64,000 nucleotides of DNA. Origin: Neptunitalea lumnitzerae (GTDB lineage Bacteria > Bacteroidota > Bacteroidia > Flavobacteriales > Flavobacteriaceae). Shown piece by piece: positions 1 to 9,322 of this stretch. How positions within the stretch are numbered: the first letter of the stretch is position 1; each line of letters opens with the position of its first letter. The translations under genes and the position numbers were made by a program. Below the pieces are notes generated by a model. It had not been told where the DNA came from. It ran no database searches and saw nothing but the letters and a program-made list of their open reading frames with translations. The stretch lies in assembly GCF_027924185.1 (NCBI RefSeq), contig NZ_BRVO01000003.1:1-64000 (forward strand). Direction: 5' to 3'.

Positions 1-19
1 CGCTACAAAGTCGTGCTGT

Positions 20-39
20 CAACAATATTTTCAATGAAC
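20..39 (-). promoter_or_regulatory. boxA-like antitermination site in rRNA leader
   Basis: The minus strand reads GTTCATTGAAAATATTG just before the left edge. A near copy, GTTCTTTAAAATATTG, lies at 181-200 after promoter P2. GTTCTTTGA-type boxA elements are typical of Bacteroidota rRNA leaders, so the gene beyond the window edge is probably 16S rRNA. The rRNA gene itself is not visible. Confidence 0.6.
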
Positions 40-80
40 TTATCTTCTTTATCTTTTCGCCTTCTCTCCGAAAGCGGGTG

Positions 81-112
81 CAAATATAAAAACTTTATTT
101 CTCTTAATCCAA
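81..112 (-). promoter_or_regulatory. rRNA-type promoter P1 (leftward)
   Basis: On the minus strand TTG (110-112) is followed by a 21-nt spacer and TATATTTG (81-88), the Bacteroidota sigma-A form TAnnTTTG. The stretch after it reads CACCCGCTTTC, shared with the two upstream copies. It is the promoter closest to the boxA-like leader at 20-39 and fires out of the left edge of the window. Confidence 0.75.
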
Positions 113-218
113 ATCTTTTTTCATCTTTTTTTTTCGAAACTTCCGTCTCTTAAAAAGTCACTCAAAAGCTTTATACTTACTCAATATTTTAAAGAACTGC
201 CTTCTCTGAAAGCGGATG

Positions 219-247
219 CAAAAGTAGTACTTTATTTTAAACTACAA
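219..247 (-). promoter_or_regulatory. rRNA-type promoter P2 (leftward)
   Basis: Minus-strand TTG (245-247), an 18-nt spacer and TACTTTTG (219-226), followed by the same CATCCGCTTTC-like initiation region as P1 and P3. A boxA-like leader at 181-200 follows it. Confidence 0.7.
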
Positions 248-323
248 AACCTTTTTTGAAAAAGTTTTTGTAAGCTTATTTCTAGTACCAATCTCTATAG
301 GAACATCGCCCTGAAAGCGGGTG

Positions 324-355
324 CAAATATAGAACTCTTTTATTTCAAAAAACAA
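324..355 (-). promoter_or_regulatory. rRNA-type promoter P3 (leftward)
   Basis: Minus-strand TTG (353-355), a 21-nt spacer and TATATTTG (324-331), followed by CACCCGCTTTC. It is the outermost of three tandem promoters pointing left. Confidence 0.72.
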
Positions 356-468
356 GGCTTTTGAAATAAAAAAATGCAGTTTTTTGCAATACGCTTTAAA
401 CTAGTACTTTAAAAATTTAGCTGGAAGATTAAAATTAATACAAACAGATGAATTACACAAATTTTATG

Positions 469-1137
469 TCACTTTTTCCATTTAGCCGCCAAAATATCGT
501 AGCTTAATCCTAGGGCATCCTCTTGTTTTTCTAATGTACCAGCCGCAAAAGCTCGTTGTAATACATCTTCAATTAAAAAGTCTTCTTTATTATTATAAGG
601 ATCATACTCTTCTTTCAAAGTAAGATTAAACATACTTGCAGTTGTATTATACCAAAAGGCCTTCCATCCACTTCTATATTCTTTTATTAAAGAAAAAGCA
701 CTCTCACCTGTTTGCCTATTGATTAACTTAATAAGTATTTGCCCTTCTGTACGTGTCATTTTCTTTAATTCTTCCGTAAACTCATCTTCAATATAATCCT
801 GCATTCGCTTAATGTATTTTTTCTTCAATCTTTTCGAATCTAAAGAATCTAACATAGCATTCATAGTCATCAACCTCTCTGCTGCCATTTTCGCATACGG
901 ATATACCTTATGCACTTTTCTCCTTAATATATAATAGTCTACTTTCTTTCTGTGTGATGTAAATTTCAATTTATCAAAAAGTACCACCTCCCCTAACTCA
1001 AAATAACTATTATAAGAACCCTCAACCAATGTAGTATCTACAGCTTCTTCTTGCTCATATACAGGTTCTACATCTTTTACTTGAGCAAAACCATGTATTC
1101 CTATTAATAGTATTATATATATGTATAGTCTATTCAT
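469..1137 (-). CDS. DUF4294 domain-containing exported protein
   Basis: A 222-residue protein that I match to the DUF4294 family, found widely in Flavobacteriia and without an assigned biochemical role. I place the start at the second in-frame ATG (1137), because the protein then opens with a clean signal peptide, MNRLYIYIILLIGIHGFAQ; a start at 1173 would put 12 residues in front of it. The core holds a basic stretch with YYILRRKVHKVYPYAK followed by charged helices, which is the region I recognise. It is divergent from the M42 peptidase gene at 1269. The 118 bases between it and the rRNA-type promoters to its left contain no gene. Family call moderately sure; function unknown. Confidence 0.75.
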   Translation of the reverse strand: MNRLYIYIILLIGIHGFAQVKDVEPVYEQEEAVDTTLVEGSYNSYFELGEVVLFDKLKFTSHRKKVDYYILRRKVHKVYPYAKMAAERLMTMNAMLDSLDSKRLKKKYIKRMQDYIEDEFTEELKKMTRTEGQILIKLINRQTGESAFSLIKEYRSGWKAFWYNTTASMFNLTLKEEYDPYNNKEDFLIEDVLQRAFAAGTLEKQEDALGLSYDILAAKWKK

Positions 1138-1268
1138 GTATTTTAAATCTTCCAAGCAATGCTTCAAAAACAATACCGAAAGTAAAAAAACATTCAGTAT
1201 CTTCGTTTCACTTTAAGTTTTTAAAGGAATACTTTTTTTAAAACAAATACTAATTTAAAACAGTTAAG

Positions 1269-2357
1269 ATGACAAAAAAAAGCATCCTAACAGAAAAATC
1301 AATCGATTTTTTAGAGCGCTATTTAAATAATGCGTCACCTACAGGATATGAATGGGAAGGGCAAAAACTTTGGATGGAGTATTTAAAACCCTATGTAGAC
1401 ACTTTTATTACAGATACCTACGGAACTGCCGTTGGAGTTATTAACCCAGATGCTCCTTATAAAGTAGTTATTGAAGGCCACTCTGACGAAATATCTTGGT
1501 ATGTAAATTATATTACAGACAATGGATTAATCTATGTGATTAGAAATGGAGGAAGCGACCACCAAATAGCTCCATCTAAATGGGTAGATATTCATACCAA
1601 AAAAGGAATAGTAAAAGGTGTTTTCGGATGGCCAGCTATTCACACCCGTAAACAAGGTAAAGAAGAATCTCCTAAACTAGAAAACATTTTTGTTGACATA
1701 GGAGCTAAAGATAAGGAAGAAGTTGAAAAAATGGGAGTTCATGTGGGTTGTGTAATTACCTACCCTGACACATTCCATATTTTAAACGAGAATAAATTTG
1801 TTTGTAGAGCAATAGACAACCGTGCAGGTGGATTTATGATTGCGGAAGTTGCAAGATTGTTACACGAAAATAAGAAAGAATTACCGTTTGGGCTTTATAT
1901 TACCAATTCTGTTCAAGAAGAAATTGGATTAAGAGGTGCTGAAATGATTACACAAACTATTAAACCTAATGTTGCTATTGTAACAGATGTGTGCCATGAT
2001 ACCACTACCCCAATGATTAACAAAATTACTGAAGGCCATACTGAAATAGGTAAAGGACCGGTAATTAGTTATGCTCCTGCAGTACAAAACAAATTGAGAG
2101 AACGCATTATTGAAACCGCTGAAGGTAAAGAAATTCCTTTTCAACGTTTAGCATCTTCAAGATTTACAGGAACTGACACCGATGCCTTTGCATATAGCAA
2201 TGGTGGTGTAGCTTCTGCACTGATATCTTTACCATTACGCTATATGCACACTACAGTAGAGATGATTCAGAAAGAAGACATGGAAAATGTGATTCGTTTA
2301 ATTTACGAAACACTTCTTACTATTAAAGAAGGAGAAACTTTTAGTTATTTTGACTAA
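1269..2357 (+). CDS. M42 family zinc metallopeptidase (glutamyl/deblocking aminopeptidase type)
   Basis: A 362-residue cytosolic aminopeptidase of the M42 (FrvX/PepA-like) family, which trims N-terminal residues from peptides using two metal ions. Visible ligands in the usual order are H71 and D73 in EGHSDEISW, the aspartate of AIDNRAGG near residue 182, the glutamate pair in QEEIGLRGAE near 217 (general base and ligand), the aspartate of VTDVCHD, and the C-terminal histidine of YMHTTVEM. Length is normal for the family. There is no signal peptide. The Nudix gene follows after 5 bases, so the two are probably co-transcribed. A TATCTTCG element at 1199-1206 is a weak promoter candidate. Substrate preference cannot be read from the sequence. 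Confidence 0.93.
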   Translation: MTKKSILTEKSIDFLERYLNNASPTGYEWEGQKLWMEYLKPYVDTFITDTYGTAVGVINPDAPYKVVIEGHSDEISWYVNYITDNGLIYVIRNGGSDHQIAPSKWVDIHTKKGIVKGVFGWPAIHTRKQGKEESPKLENIFVDIGAKDKEEVEKMGVHVGCVITYPDTFHILNENKFVCRAIDNRAGGFMIAEVARLLHENKKELPFGLYITNSVQEEIGLRGAEMITQTIKPNVAIVTDVCHDTTTPMINKITEGHTEIGKGPVISYAPAVQNKLRERIIETAEGKEIPFQRLASSRFTGTDTDAFAYSNGGVASALISLPLRYMHTTVEMIQKEDMENVIRLIYETLLTIKEGETFSYFD

Positions 2358-2362
2358 TTGAT

Positions 2363-2917
2363 TTGAAAGAATATGTAGACATACTCGATGCGCACGGTGA
2401 AAAAACCGGTACTACCTGTACCAGAGATCAGGCGCATCGGTATGGATACTTACATGCTACCGTGCATATTTGGTTCTACACTAGAAACCATGAAATACTT
2501 TTTCAAAAAAGAAGTACCAAAAAAGAAACATTTCCAGGTCTTTGGGATATTTCAGTAGCCGGACACGTCTCCGCAGGCGAAACCATTATAGAAGCTGCTA
2601 TTAAAGAAATTCATGAAGAAATTGGTGTATCTGTTAAAGCAACAGACCTATATAATATAGGAATTGAAGAAAAGTTAGTTAAACATAGCAACGAATTTAT
2701 TGATGCCGAATTCAATCATGTGTTTATTTGTGAGCTTACTGTTCCGTTTTCTCAACTTTCCAGACAAAAAGAAGAAGTAGATGAATTAAAACTTACATCG
2801 ATTAAAGAGTTTGAATCTATTTTAAACAACAATAGCTACCTTACCTCTTTTGTTCCTCGACAAAAAAGTTATTACCAAAACATTCTTAATCTACTCTACG
2901 AAACTTTAGATAGGTAA
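2363..2917 (+). CDS. Nudix hydrolase (IPP isomerase/YfcD-like)
   Basis: A 184-residue Nudix-fold protein. The Nudix box runs over GHVSAGETIIEAAIKEIHEE, with the catalytic EE pair and G, E and E in place; the usual arginine before the first helix glutamate is lysine. The N-terminal part with DILDAHGEKTG and HATVHIWFY resembles the isopentenyl-diphosphate isomerase/YfcD branch, whose hydrolytic substrates are poorly known. The start is TTG, 5 bases after the M42 stop codon, with no good Shine-Dalgarno sequence and no alternative ATG upstream, so translation is probably coupled to the upstream gene. The domain call is firm; the substrate is not known. Confidence 0.9.
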   Translation: MKEYVDILDAHGEKTGTTCTRDQAHRYGYLHATVHIWFYTRNHEILFQKRSTKKETFPGLWDISVAGHVSAGETIIEAAIKEIHEEIGVSVKATDLYNIGIEEKLVKHSNEFIDAEFNHVFICELTVPFSQLSRQKEEVDELKLTSIKEFESILNNNSYLTSFVPRQKSYYQNILNLLYETLDR

Positions 2918-3026
2918 AAAATACGTATCTTTAGTATTCTAAATACCATCTCTAAACTTTAACCGATAACTACACATTAAGGTCTGTTTATGGTCTATAG
3001 ATTTTGAGAATGAAACACAGGTGATT

Positions 3027-4949
3027 ATGAAAAATACAATTGCAGACAGGGTATATGACTTCCTTAAAAAATACCCTCCTTTTGATATTATAAAGAAAGA
3101 AGATTTAATTACCATTGCAGAAAATGTTATTATTGCTTATCTAGAAAAAGGAAAAGTACTTTTTAAAAACGATGACAACAGGCATGAACATTTCTATATA
3201 GTAAAAGAAGGTGGTGTTGTTTTAAAAAAGAATGAGCTTGCTGATGCAGAAATAATTGACATTTGTGATGAAGGTGATGTATTTGGACTTAGACCTCTTA
3301 TAACTAATGACAGTTATATGATGACAGCCATTGCCGAAGAAGAAGCCTTAGTATATGGCATACCAATAGAAGTTTTTAAACCTATATTAGCCAAAGAACA
3401 GAATGTGGGATTGTTTTTAATTGAAAGCTTCACTTCTAAAACAAAAAATCCGTTTACTAAAAAGTACAGTGACGATTTATACCAAAACACTGAAGCATTA
3501 AATGTTGGAGAAAAAGATTTTCAGGAACTACAAGTAATTAGATATACAAAAGATCCTTTTTGTATAGACAAGGACGATTTAGTAATAAAAGCTGCTACAA
3601 GGATGTCTGAAAACAAAGTTGGTAGCTTAATTGTAGTAGATGATGATAATTTACCTATTGGTATTTTAACCGATAAGGATTTTAGACACAAAATAGTTAC
3701 CGGTATGTTTAGTACCAAGGTTCCTGTTAGCCAAATTATGTCGTTTCCTGTAGAAACCTTTAAAAAAACATTAACGGTTACAGAAGCTCAGTTGGCCATG
3801 GTAAAAAACAAAACCGGCCACCTTGTTATTACAGAAGACGGAACCGACCAAACAAAGGCTATTGGTATTTTAACTGAACATGATGTGGTTATTTCGCAAG
3901 GTAACAGCGCTTCTGGTTTAATGAAAGCTATTAGAAGAAGCAGAAGCTCTAAAGAACTTAGAAAAATACGCCAGCAAATTACCCAATTATTAAAGGGCTA
4001 TATATTCCAGAACATTCCTTTAACTATTATAACTCAAATTATACATGAGCTTAATGAAGCACTTACGATACGAGTTATTGAGATAGCTTTAGATAGAATG
4101 CCCGAAAAACCACCTGTACAATTTGCTTGGTTAAGCTTAGGTAGCCATGGTAGAAAAGAACAACTTTTGGTAACCGACCAAGACAATGCTTTGGTTTTTG
4201 AAGATGTCCCAGAAGATAAATATGAAGAGGTTAAAAAGTATTTTCTTATACTTGCTACTAAAGTGAATATACTATTAAATAAGGTAGGATATGAATTTTG
4301 CCCGGCAGATATGATGGCACGTAACCCTAAATGGTGCCAAAGTTTAACAGAATGGAAAACACAATTTAGCCATTGGATTCACCATGTAGATAATGAAGAT
4401 ATACTGTATAGTTCTATTTTCTTTGATTTTAACAGAACCTATGGTAACAAAGAAATAGTAAAGGAATTATCTGATAGTATATTTTCTGCTACCGAATACA
4501 ATCCATTATTTTTTACCTTAATGGGTAGAAGTGCACTTCAGAACCCTTCCCCTCTAGGATTTTTTAGACAATTTTTGGTAGAACAAGACGGGGAACATAA
4601 AGATATGTTTGATATAAAAGCCCGTGCATTAATGCCTTTAATTGATGGAGCCAGAATTTTAATCTTATCACACAAAATAAAATCGGTAAATAATACCGCA
4701 GAGCGTTATGAGCGATTAGCCGAACTAGAGCCGGCAAATAAAGATTTTTATCTTTCTTGTTCTTATGCCGTAAAAGCTTTGATAAAATTTAGAACCAAAC
4801 ATGGATTACTTTACCATAGCACAGGTAGGTATATTGTGCTTAAAGAACTTACTAAGGAAGAGCGTTTAAAACTTAAACGTTGTTTTAAAACGATTAGTGA
4901 ATTACAAGAATTAATTAAAATAAGATTTAAAGTTGCACAATTTTTATAA
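3027..4949 (+). CDS. Cyclic-nucleotide-binding/CBS/DUF294 nucleotidyltransferase-like protein
   Basis: A 640-residue cytosolic signalling protein. From the N-terminus it has a cNMP-binding-like domain (about 20-145, with EHFYIVKEGGVVL), a CBS pair (about 175-300, two copies of the GILT-D/E-D/H motif), a DUF294 GlnD-like nucleotidyltransferase domain with GSHGRKEQLLVTDQDNALV, and the matching C-terminal substrate-binding helical domain. Such proteins are thought to sense nucleotides and modify a partner, but no target is established. I choose ATG 3027 over the GTG at 3021 because CACAGG lies just upstream. The stop codon overlaps the exonuclease start (TAATG), showing translational coupling. 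In other bacteria this pair often sits beside acetate permease or acs genes; here it does not. Confidence 0.88.
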   Translation: MKNTIADRVYDFLKKYPPFDIIKKEDLITIAENVIIAYLEKGKVLFKNDDNRHEHFYIVKEGGVVLKKNELADAEIIDICDEGDVFGLRPLITNDSYMMTAIAEEEALVYGIPIEVFKPILAKEQNVGLFLIESFTSKTKNPFTKKYSDDLYQNTEALNVGEKDFQELQVIRYTKDPFCIDKDDLVIKAATRMSENKVGSLIVVDDDNLPIGILTDKDFRHKIVTGMFSTKVPVSQIMSFPVETFKKTLTVTEAQLAMVKNKTGHLVITEDGTDQTKAIGILTEHDVVISQGNSASGLMKAIRRSRSSKELRKIRQQITQLLKGYIFQNIPLTIITQIIHELNEALTIRVIEIALDRMPEKPPVQFAWLSLGSHGRKEQLLVTDQDNALVFEDVPEDKYEEVKKYFLILATKVNILLNKVGYEFCPADMMARNPKWCQSLTEWKTQFSHWIHHVDNEDILYSSIFFDFNRTYGNKEIVKELSDSIFSATEYNPLFFTLMGRSALQNPSPLGFFRQFLVEQDGEHKDMFDIKARALMPLIDGARILILSHKIKSVNNTAERYERLAELEPANKDFYLSCSYAVKALIKFRTKHGLLYHSTGRYIVLKELTKEERLKLKRCFKTISELQELIKIRFKVAQFL

Positions 4950-5617
4950 TGCGTAGTTGGTTCAAGAAAAAAACTAAAATAAAGTATCCTAAGTTTTGGA
5001 ACACTTACAAGAGTTACTTTGAAAAGGAAGAATTAAACATTCCGCTTAAAGATGTTACTTTTGTTGTATTTGATACCGAAACTACTGGTTTTAATTATGC
5101 CAATGACAGAGTATTGTCTATAGGTGCTGTGAAAGTAATAGGTAATATTATAGATGTTAAAACCTCTTTTGAAGTGTATCTAGACCAAACTGCCTTTAAT
5201 CCTGAAACAGTTGAGATACATGGTATAATGAAAAACACCAAATTTGAAAAAATTCAGGAAACAAAAGCGTTAAGAGAGTTTTTAGCATATACTAAAGATG
5301 CCGTAATAGTGGCGCATCATGTGTATTTTGATATTACCATGATGAACAAAGTACTAGAAAGAAATGGTTTACCTCCATTATTAAATAGAACTTTAGATAC
5401 CGGATACTTATTCAAAAAAACAAAAGCTATCAATACGTTATTGAAAAATGATAGAGGGTATTCATTAGATGATGTTTGTAAAGAGTTAAACATTCCCATT
5501 AAAGACCGGCATACCGCTGCTGGAGATGCTATGCTAACTGCTCAAGCATTTTTAAAAATACTTGCTCGCTTAAAATTTAAACCAGAATCTACTCTAAAAT
5601 CACTCATAAGAAAATAG
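4949..5617 (+). CDS. DnaQ-like 3'-5' exonuclease (DEDDh)
   Basis: A 222-residue exonuclease of the PolC/DnaQ epsilon type. All three Exo motifs are present: Exo I FDTETTGF, Exo II around VAHHVYFDITMM, and Exo III with the DEDDh histidine in HTAAGDA. The EIHGI motif is also present. About 40 residues of basic N-terminal extension precede the nuclease domain. It starts in the stop codon of the DUF294 gene, so the two products are made together and probably act in one process. Whether it proofreads DNA or degrades a signalling nucleotide or RNA cannot be decided from the sequence. Confidence 0.88.
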   Translation: MRSWFKKKTKIKYPKFWNTYKSYFEKEELNIPLKDVTFVVFDTETTGFNYANDRVLSIGAVKVIGNIIDVKTSFEVYLDQTAFNPETVEIHGIMKNTKFEKIQETKALREFLAYTKDAVIVAHHVYFDITMMNKVLERNGLPPLLNRTLDTGYLFKKTKAINTLLKNDRGYSLDDVCKELNIPIKDRHTAAGDAMLTAQAFLKILARLKFKPESTLKSLIRK

Positions 5618-5709
5618 CGTGTATAGTATTTTAGCTACAAATACATAAATAATATACACGTAACTCTTTGTAATCCGTATCTTTACATTAACCAAATATA
5701 TATAGAGAT

Positions 5710-6195
5710 ATGAGTTCTACCTTTAATACTAAAGTAAATGGTAGTTTGGAGTTTACATTTTCTGAAGAGGAAGCAACCTCTTTAGATACTGTTATTACAA
5801 AACCAAATGCATACCACTTATTAGTTAATAATACATCTTATCACATAGAAATTTCGTCGGCTGATTTTTTGCTAAAGAACTACAACGTTAAAGTAAATAA
5901 TACGACCTATGAAGTTGCCATATCTGATGACTTAGATAAGTTAATTTCAGAAATGGGATTCTCCATTGGAGGTGCTAAGCATGTGAATGATATTAAAGCC
6001 CCAATGCCTGGTTTGATACTTGATATTAATATCAAAGAAGGTCAGGAAGTAAAAGAAGACGACCCATTATTAGTTTTAGAAGCTATGAAAATGGAGAACG
6101 TTATATCATCCCCTAGAGATGGAGTTATAAAATCAATAGTAATATCCCAAGGGCAAGCTGTAGATAAGAATGCTCTATTAATAGAATTTGAATAG
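5710..6195 (+). CDS. Biotin carboxyl carrier subunit of acyl-CoA carboxylase
   Basis: A 161-residue carrier protein. The C-terminal biotinyl domain (about 92-161) holds the biotinylation motif EAMKMEN with the acceptor lysine at K127. The N-terminal 90 residues form a beta-rich domain typical of the carriers paired with PccB-type subunits in Bacteroidota. The biotin carboxylase gene follows 4 bases later and the carboxyltransferase after that, so the three make one complete enzyme. It is probably a propionyl- or acetyl-CoA carboxylase acting in propionate or branched-chain catabolism or in methylmalonyl-CoA formation; the acyl-CoA specificity is not readable. Confidence 0.9.
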   Translation: MSSTFNTKVNGSLEFTFSEEEATSLDTVITKPNAYHLLVNNTSYHIEISSADFLLKNYNVKVNNTTYEVAISDDLDKLISEMGFSIGGAKHVNDIKAPMPGLILDINIKEGQEVKEDDPLLVLEAMKMENVISSPRDGVIKSIVISQGQAVDKNALLIEFE

Positions 6196-6199
6196 CATT

Positions 6200-7639
6200 A
6201 TGAAAAAAATACTAGTAGCAAATAGAGGTGAAATTGCTCTTAGAGTAATGAAAACAGCTAAAAAAATGGGAATTAAAACGGTAGCAGTTTACTCTGAAGC
6301 CGATAGATTTGCTCCTCACGTACGTTTTGCAGATGAGGCCGTTTGCATAGGTCCGGCTCCTTCTAACCAAAGTTACCTTTTAGCTGATAAAATAATAGAA
6401 GTTGCAAAATCTTTAAACGTAGAAGGTATTCACCCAGGTTATGGTTTTTTAAGTGAAAATTCCACTTTTTCTCAAAAGGTAGAAGAAAATGGTATTGCTT
6501 TTATTGGTCCCAAACCAAAAGCAATAGAAATAATGGGTAGTAAGTTAGCAGCAAAAGATGCTGTTAAAGCTTATGATATACCTATGGTACCCGGTATAGA
6601 CAAAGCTATAACCGATGTTAAAATAGCAAAAGAAATAGCCGATGAAATTGGATATCCAATATTAATAAAAGCCTCAGCAGGTGGTGGTGGTAAAGGAATG
6701 CGTGTAGTCTCTAAAGCAGAAGATTTAGAATCACAAATGAACCGAGCCATTAGTGAAGCTACATCTGCCTTTGGTGATGGCTCCGTTTTTATAGAAAAAT
6801 ATGTGACCTCTCCAAGACATATTGAAATTCAAGTAATGGCAGATACACATGGTAACATTGTACATCTTTTTGAAAGAGAGTGTAGCGTACAAAGAAGACA
6901 CCAAAAAGTAGTTGAAGAAGCTCCGTCTGCTGTATTGACCCCTGAATTGAGATCAAAAATGGGTGAAGCTGCTGTAAAAGTAGCCAGATCATGTGACTAT
7001 GTTGGTGCCGGTACAGTAGAATTTCTGCTAGATGACAATCATAATTTCTACTTTTTAGAAATGAATACCCGTTTACAAGTAGAACATCCGGTAACCGAAT
7101 TGATTACAGGATTAGACTTAGTAGAACTACAAATTAAAGTAGCAAGAGGAGAAAAATTACCTTTTTCTCAGGAAGACTTAACAATTAAGGGGCATGCTTT
7201 AGAACTAAGAGTATATGCAGAAGACCCTTTAAATGATTTCTTACCTAGTGTAGGACATTTAGATATATATAAACTTCCTACGGGTGAAGGCGTACGTGTG
7301 GATAATGGTTTTGATGAAGGTATGGATATTCCTATTTATTATGACCCTATGTTATCTAAACTAATCACTTATGCTGAAAATCGTGAAGCTGCAATGGGAC
7401 TCATGCTAAAAGCAATTGAAGAATATCAAGTTGAAGGCGTACAAACAACCTTGCCTTTTGGAAAATTTGTTTTTGAACATGAAGCATTTCGCTCTGGTAA
7501 CTTTGATACTCATTTTGTAAAAAAATATTATCAACCAGAAATGCTGCATGAGCAAACCGAAAAAGAAGCAAAAATTGCTGCTTTAATAGCTGTAAAGAAA
7601 TATTTAGAAGACAAAGAAGTATTACGCTTACCTAATTAA
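6200..7639 (+). CDS. accC: Biotin carboxylase subunit of acyl-CoA carboxylase
   Basis: A 479-residue ATP-grasp enzyme that carboxylates biotin on the carrier protein using ATP and bicarbonate. Visible are the N-terminal [14 protein letters not shown], the ATP-binding loop [14 protein letters not shown], the HIEIQVMAD and [19 protein letters not shown] segments, and the catalytic [16 protein letters not shown]. The start is ATG 6200; an upstream in-frame TTG at 6188 overlaps the carrier gene and is unlikely. Length matches standalone AccC. It lies between the carrier and carboxyltransferase genes with 4- and 10-base gaps, so it serves this acyl-CoA carboxylase. A separate AccC for fatty-acid synthesis may exist elsewhere in the genome. 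Confidence 0.94.
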   Translation: MKKILVANRGEIALRVMKTAKKMGIKTVAVYSEADRFAPHVRFADEAVCIGPAPSNQSYLLADKIIEVAKSLNVEGIHPGYGFLSENSTFSQKVEENGIAFIGPKPKAIEIMGSKLAAKDAVKAYDIPMVPGIDKAITDVKIAKEIADEIGYPILIKASAGGGGKGMRVVSKAEDLESQMNRAISEATSAFGDGSVFIEKYVTSPRHIEIQVMADTHGNIVHLFERECSVQRRHQKVVEEAPSAVLTPELRSKMGEAAVKVARSCDYVGAGTVEFLLDDNHNFYFLEMNTRLQVEHPVTELITGLDLVELQIKVARGEKLPFSQEDLTIKGHALELRVYAEDPLNDFLPSVGHLDIYKLPTGEGVRVDNGFDEGMDIPIYYDPMLSKLITYAENREAAMGLMLKAIEEYQVEGVQTTLPFGKFVFEHEAFRSGNFDTHFVKKYYQPEMLHEQTEKEAKIAALIAVKKYLEDKEVLRLPN

Positions 7640-7649
7640 GAACATTACC

Positions 7650-9191
7650 ATGAAAGATAAAATAGAAGTACTTAATGACAAAATAGCCGAGGCTCATTTA
7701 GGAGGTGGTGAAGTACGAATAAAAAAACAACACGAAAAAAGAAAACTTACCGCAAGAGAACGTGTTCATTATTTTTTAGATGAGGGATCTTTTGAGGAAA
7801 TAGGAATATTAGTAACCCACCGTACCACAGATTTTGGTATGGATAAAGAACAATATTACGGTGACGGTGTTGTTACAGGATACGGAACAGTTAATGGTAG
7901 ATTAGTGTATGTATTTGCTCAAGATTTTACCGTTTTTGGTGGAGCCTTATCTGAAACACACGCTGAAAAAATTTGTAAAATAATGGATCTAGCAGTTAAA
8001 ACCGGAGCTCCTTTAGTTGGGTTAAACGATTCTGGTGGTGCTAGAATACAAGAAGGAGTTCGATCCTTAGGTGGTTATGCCGATATTTTTTACAGAAATG
8101 TTCAGGCGTCTGGAGTAATTCCACAAATATCCGCTATTATGGGACCTTGCGCCGGTGGTGCTGTATATTCTCCATCAATGACAGACTTTACTTTAATGGT
8201 AGAAGATACCAGTTATATGTTTGTTACCGGACCTAATGTAGTTAAAACCGTAACCAACGAAACTGTAACTTCTGAAGAATTAGGTGGTGCGAGCACGCAT
8301 GCTACAAAATCTGGGGTTGCACATGTTACTTCCTCTAATGATATTCAGTGCTTAGAAGATGTTAAGAAACTATTGAGCTATTTGCCACAAAATAGTAAAG
8401 AAAAAGCTCAAAAGTTATCCTATATTGCAAATGACGAAAAAAGAGAAGTACTAGATAGTCTAATTCCGGATAATGCCAATAAACCCTATGACATGCATGA
8501 TGTGATAAAAGGTATTATTGATGAAGATTCTTTTTTTGAAATTCATAAAGATTTTGCAGAAAATATTATTGTTGGTTTCTCAAGAATTGGAGGGAGAAGT
8601 GTGGGTATTATAGCTAACAACCCAATGTATTTAGCAGGGGTATTGGATGTAAAAAGTTCAATTAAAGCTGCACGTTTTACTCGTTTTTGTGATGCCTTTA
8701 ATATTCCTCTATTGGTTTTAGTAGATGTACCTGGATTTTTACCTGGAACAGACCAAGAATGGAACGGTATTATTGTGCACGGTGCCAAATTATTATATGC
8801 TTTAAGCGAGGCTACCGTACCAAGAGTAACCGTAATTACACGTAAAGCTTATGGTGGAGCATACGATGTAATGAACTCTAAACATATTGGAGCAGATTTT
8901 AATTATGCATGGCCTAGTGCAGAAATTGCAGTTATGGGTGCTAAGGGTGCCAGTGAAATTATATTTAGAAAAGAGATTAATAGTGCTTCAGATCCGGCAG
9001 CTAAACTAGCAGAAAAAGAAGCAGAATATGCTGAAACTTTTGCGAATCCGTTTAAAGCTGCTCAAAGAGGCTTTATAGATGAAGTTATATTGCCACACGA
9101 TACGAGAAGAAAATTAATGAAAACATTTAGTATGTTAGAGAACAAAGAGGTAGTTGCACCTTCTCGTAAACATGGAAACATTCCATTATAA
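7650..9191 (+). CDS. pccB: Acyl-CoA carboxylase carboxyltransferase subunit (PccB type)
   Basis: A 513-residue carboxyltransferase with both crotonase-fold halves, as in propionyl-CoA carboxylase beta and methylmalonyl-CoA decarboxylase alpha. Motifs are [19 protein letters not shown], the acyl-CoA oxyanion region [12 protein letters not shown] with [12 protein letters not shown], the second-half [18 protein letters not shown], and [19 protein letters not shown]. The RERI-like opening and the GGA/GGAY loops are those of active enzymes. It is the last gene of the carrier-BC-CT set and is followed by a strong terminator at 9262. No membrane decarboxylase (OadB-like) subunit is nearby, which favours carboxylase over sodium-pumping decarboxylase. 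Confidence 0.93.
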   Translation: MKDKIEVLNDKIAEAHLGGGEVRIKKQHEKRKLTARERVHYFLDEGSFEEIGILVTHRTTDFGMDKEQYYGDGVVTGYGTVNGRLVYVFAQDFTVFGGALSETHAEKICKIMDLAVKTGAPLVGLNDSGGARIQEGVRSLGGYADIFYRNVQASGVIPQISAIMGPCAGGAVYSPSMTDFTLMVEDTSYMFVTGPNVVKTVTNETVTSEELGGASTHATKSGVAHVTSSNDIQCLEDVKKLLSYLPQNSKEKAQKLSYIANDEKREVLDSLIPDNANKPYDMHDVIKGIIDEDSFFEIHKDFAENIIVGFSRIGGRSVGIIANNPMYLAGVLDVKSSIKAARFTRFCDAFNIPLLVLVDVPGFLPGTDQEWNGIIVHGAKLLYALSEATVPRVTVITRKAYGGAYDVMNSKHIGADFNYAWPSAEIAVMGAKGASEIIFRKEINSASDPAAKLAEKEAEYAETFANPFKAAQRGFIDEVILPHDTRRKLMKTFSMLENKEVVAPSRKHGNIPL

Positions 9192-9261
9192 ACAGAAATA
9201 ATCGAAGATGGTGTTTTAGTGTACTTATCTTTAATTATATTTTTTAGTTAGTTAGTTTTGT

Positions 9262-9296
9262 AAAAAGGCCGAATAGATATCTATTCGGCCTTTTTT
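9262..9296. terminator. Bidirectional intrinsic terminator
   Basis: A 15-bp perfect stem (9262-9276 with 9281-9295) around an ATAT loop, GGCC in the stem, and A- and T-runs on its two sides. It sits between the convergent pccB and the YadA-head gene and can serve both strands. Confidence 0.92.
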
Positions 9297-9322
9297 GTAT
9301 ATTCTATTTAAGAATGTATTTC

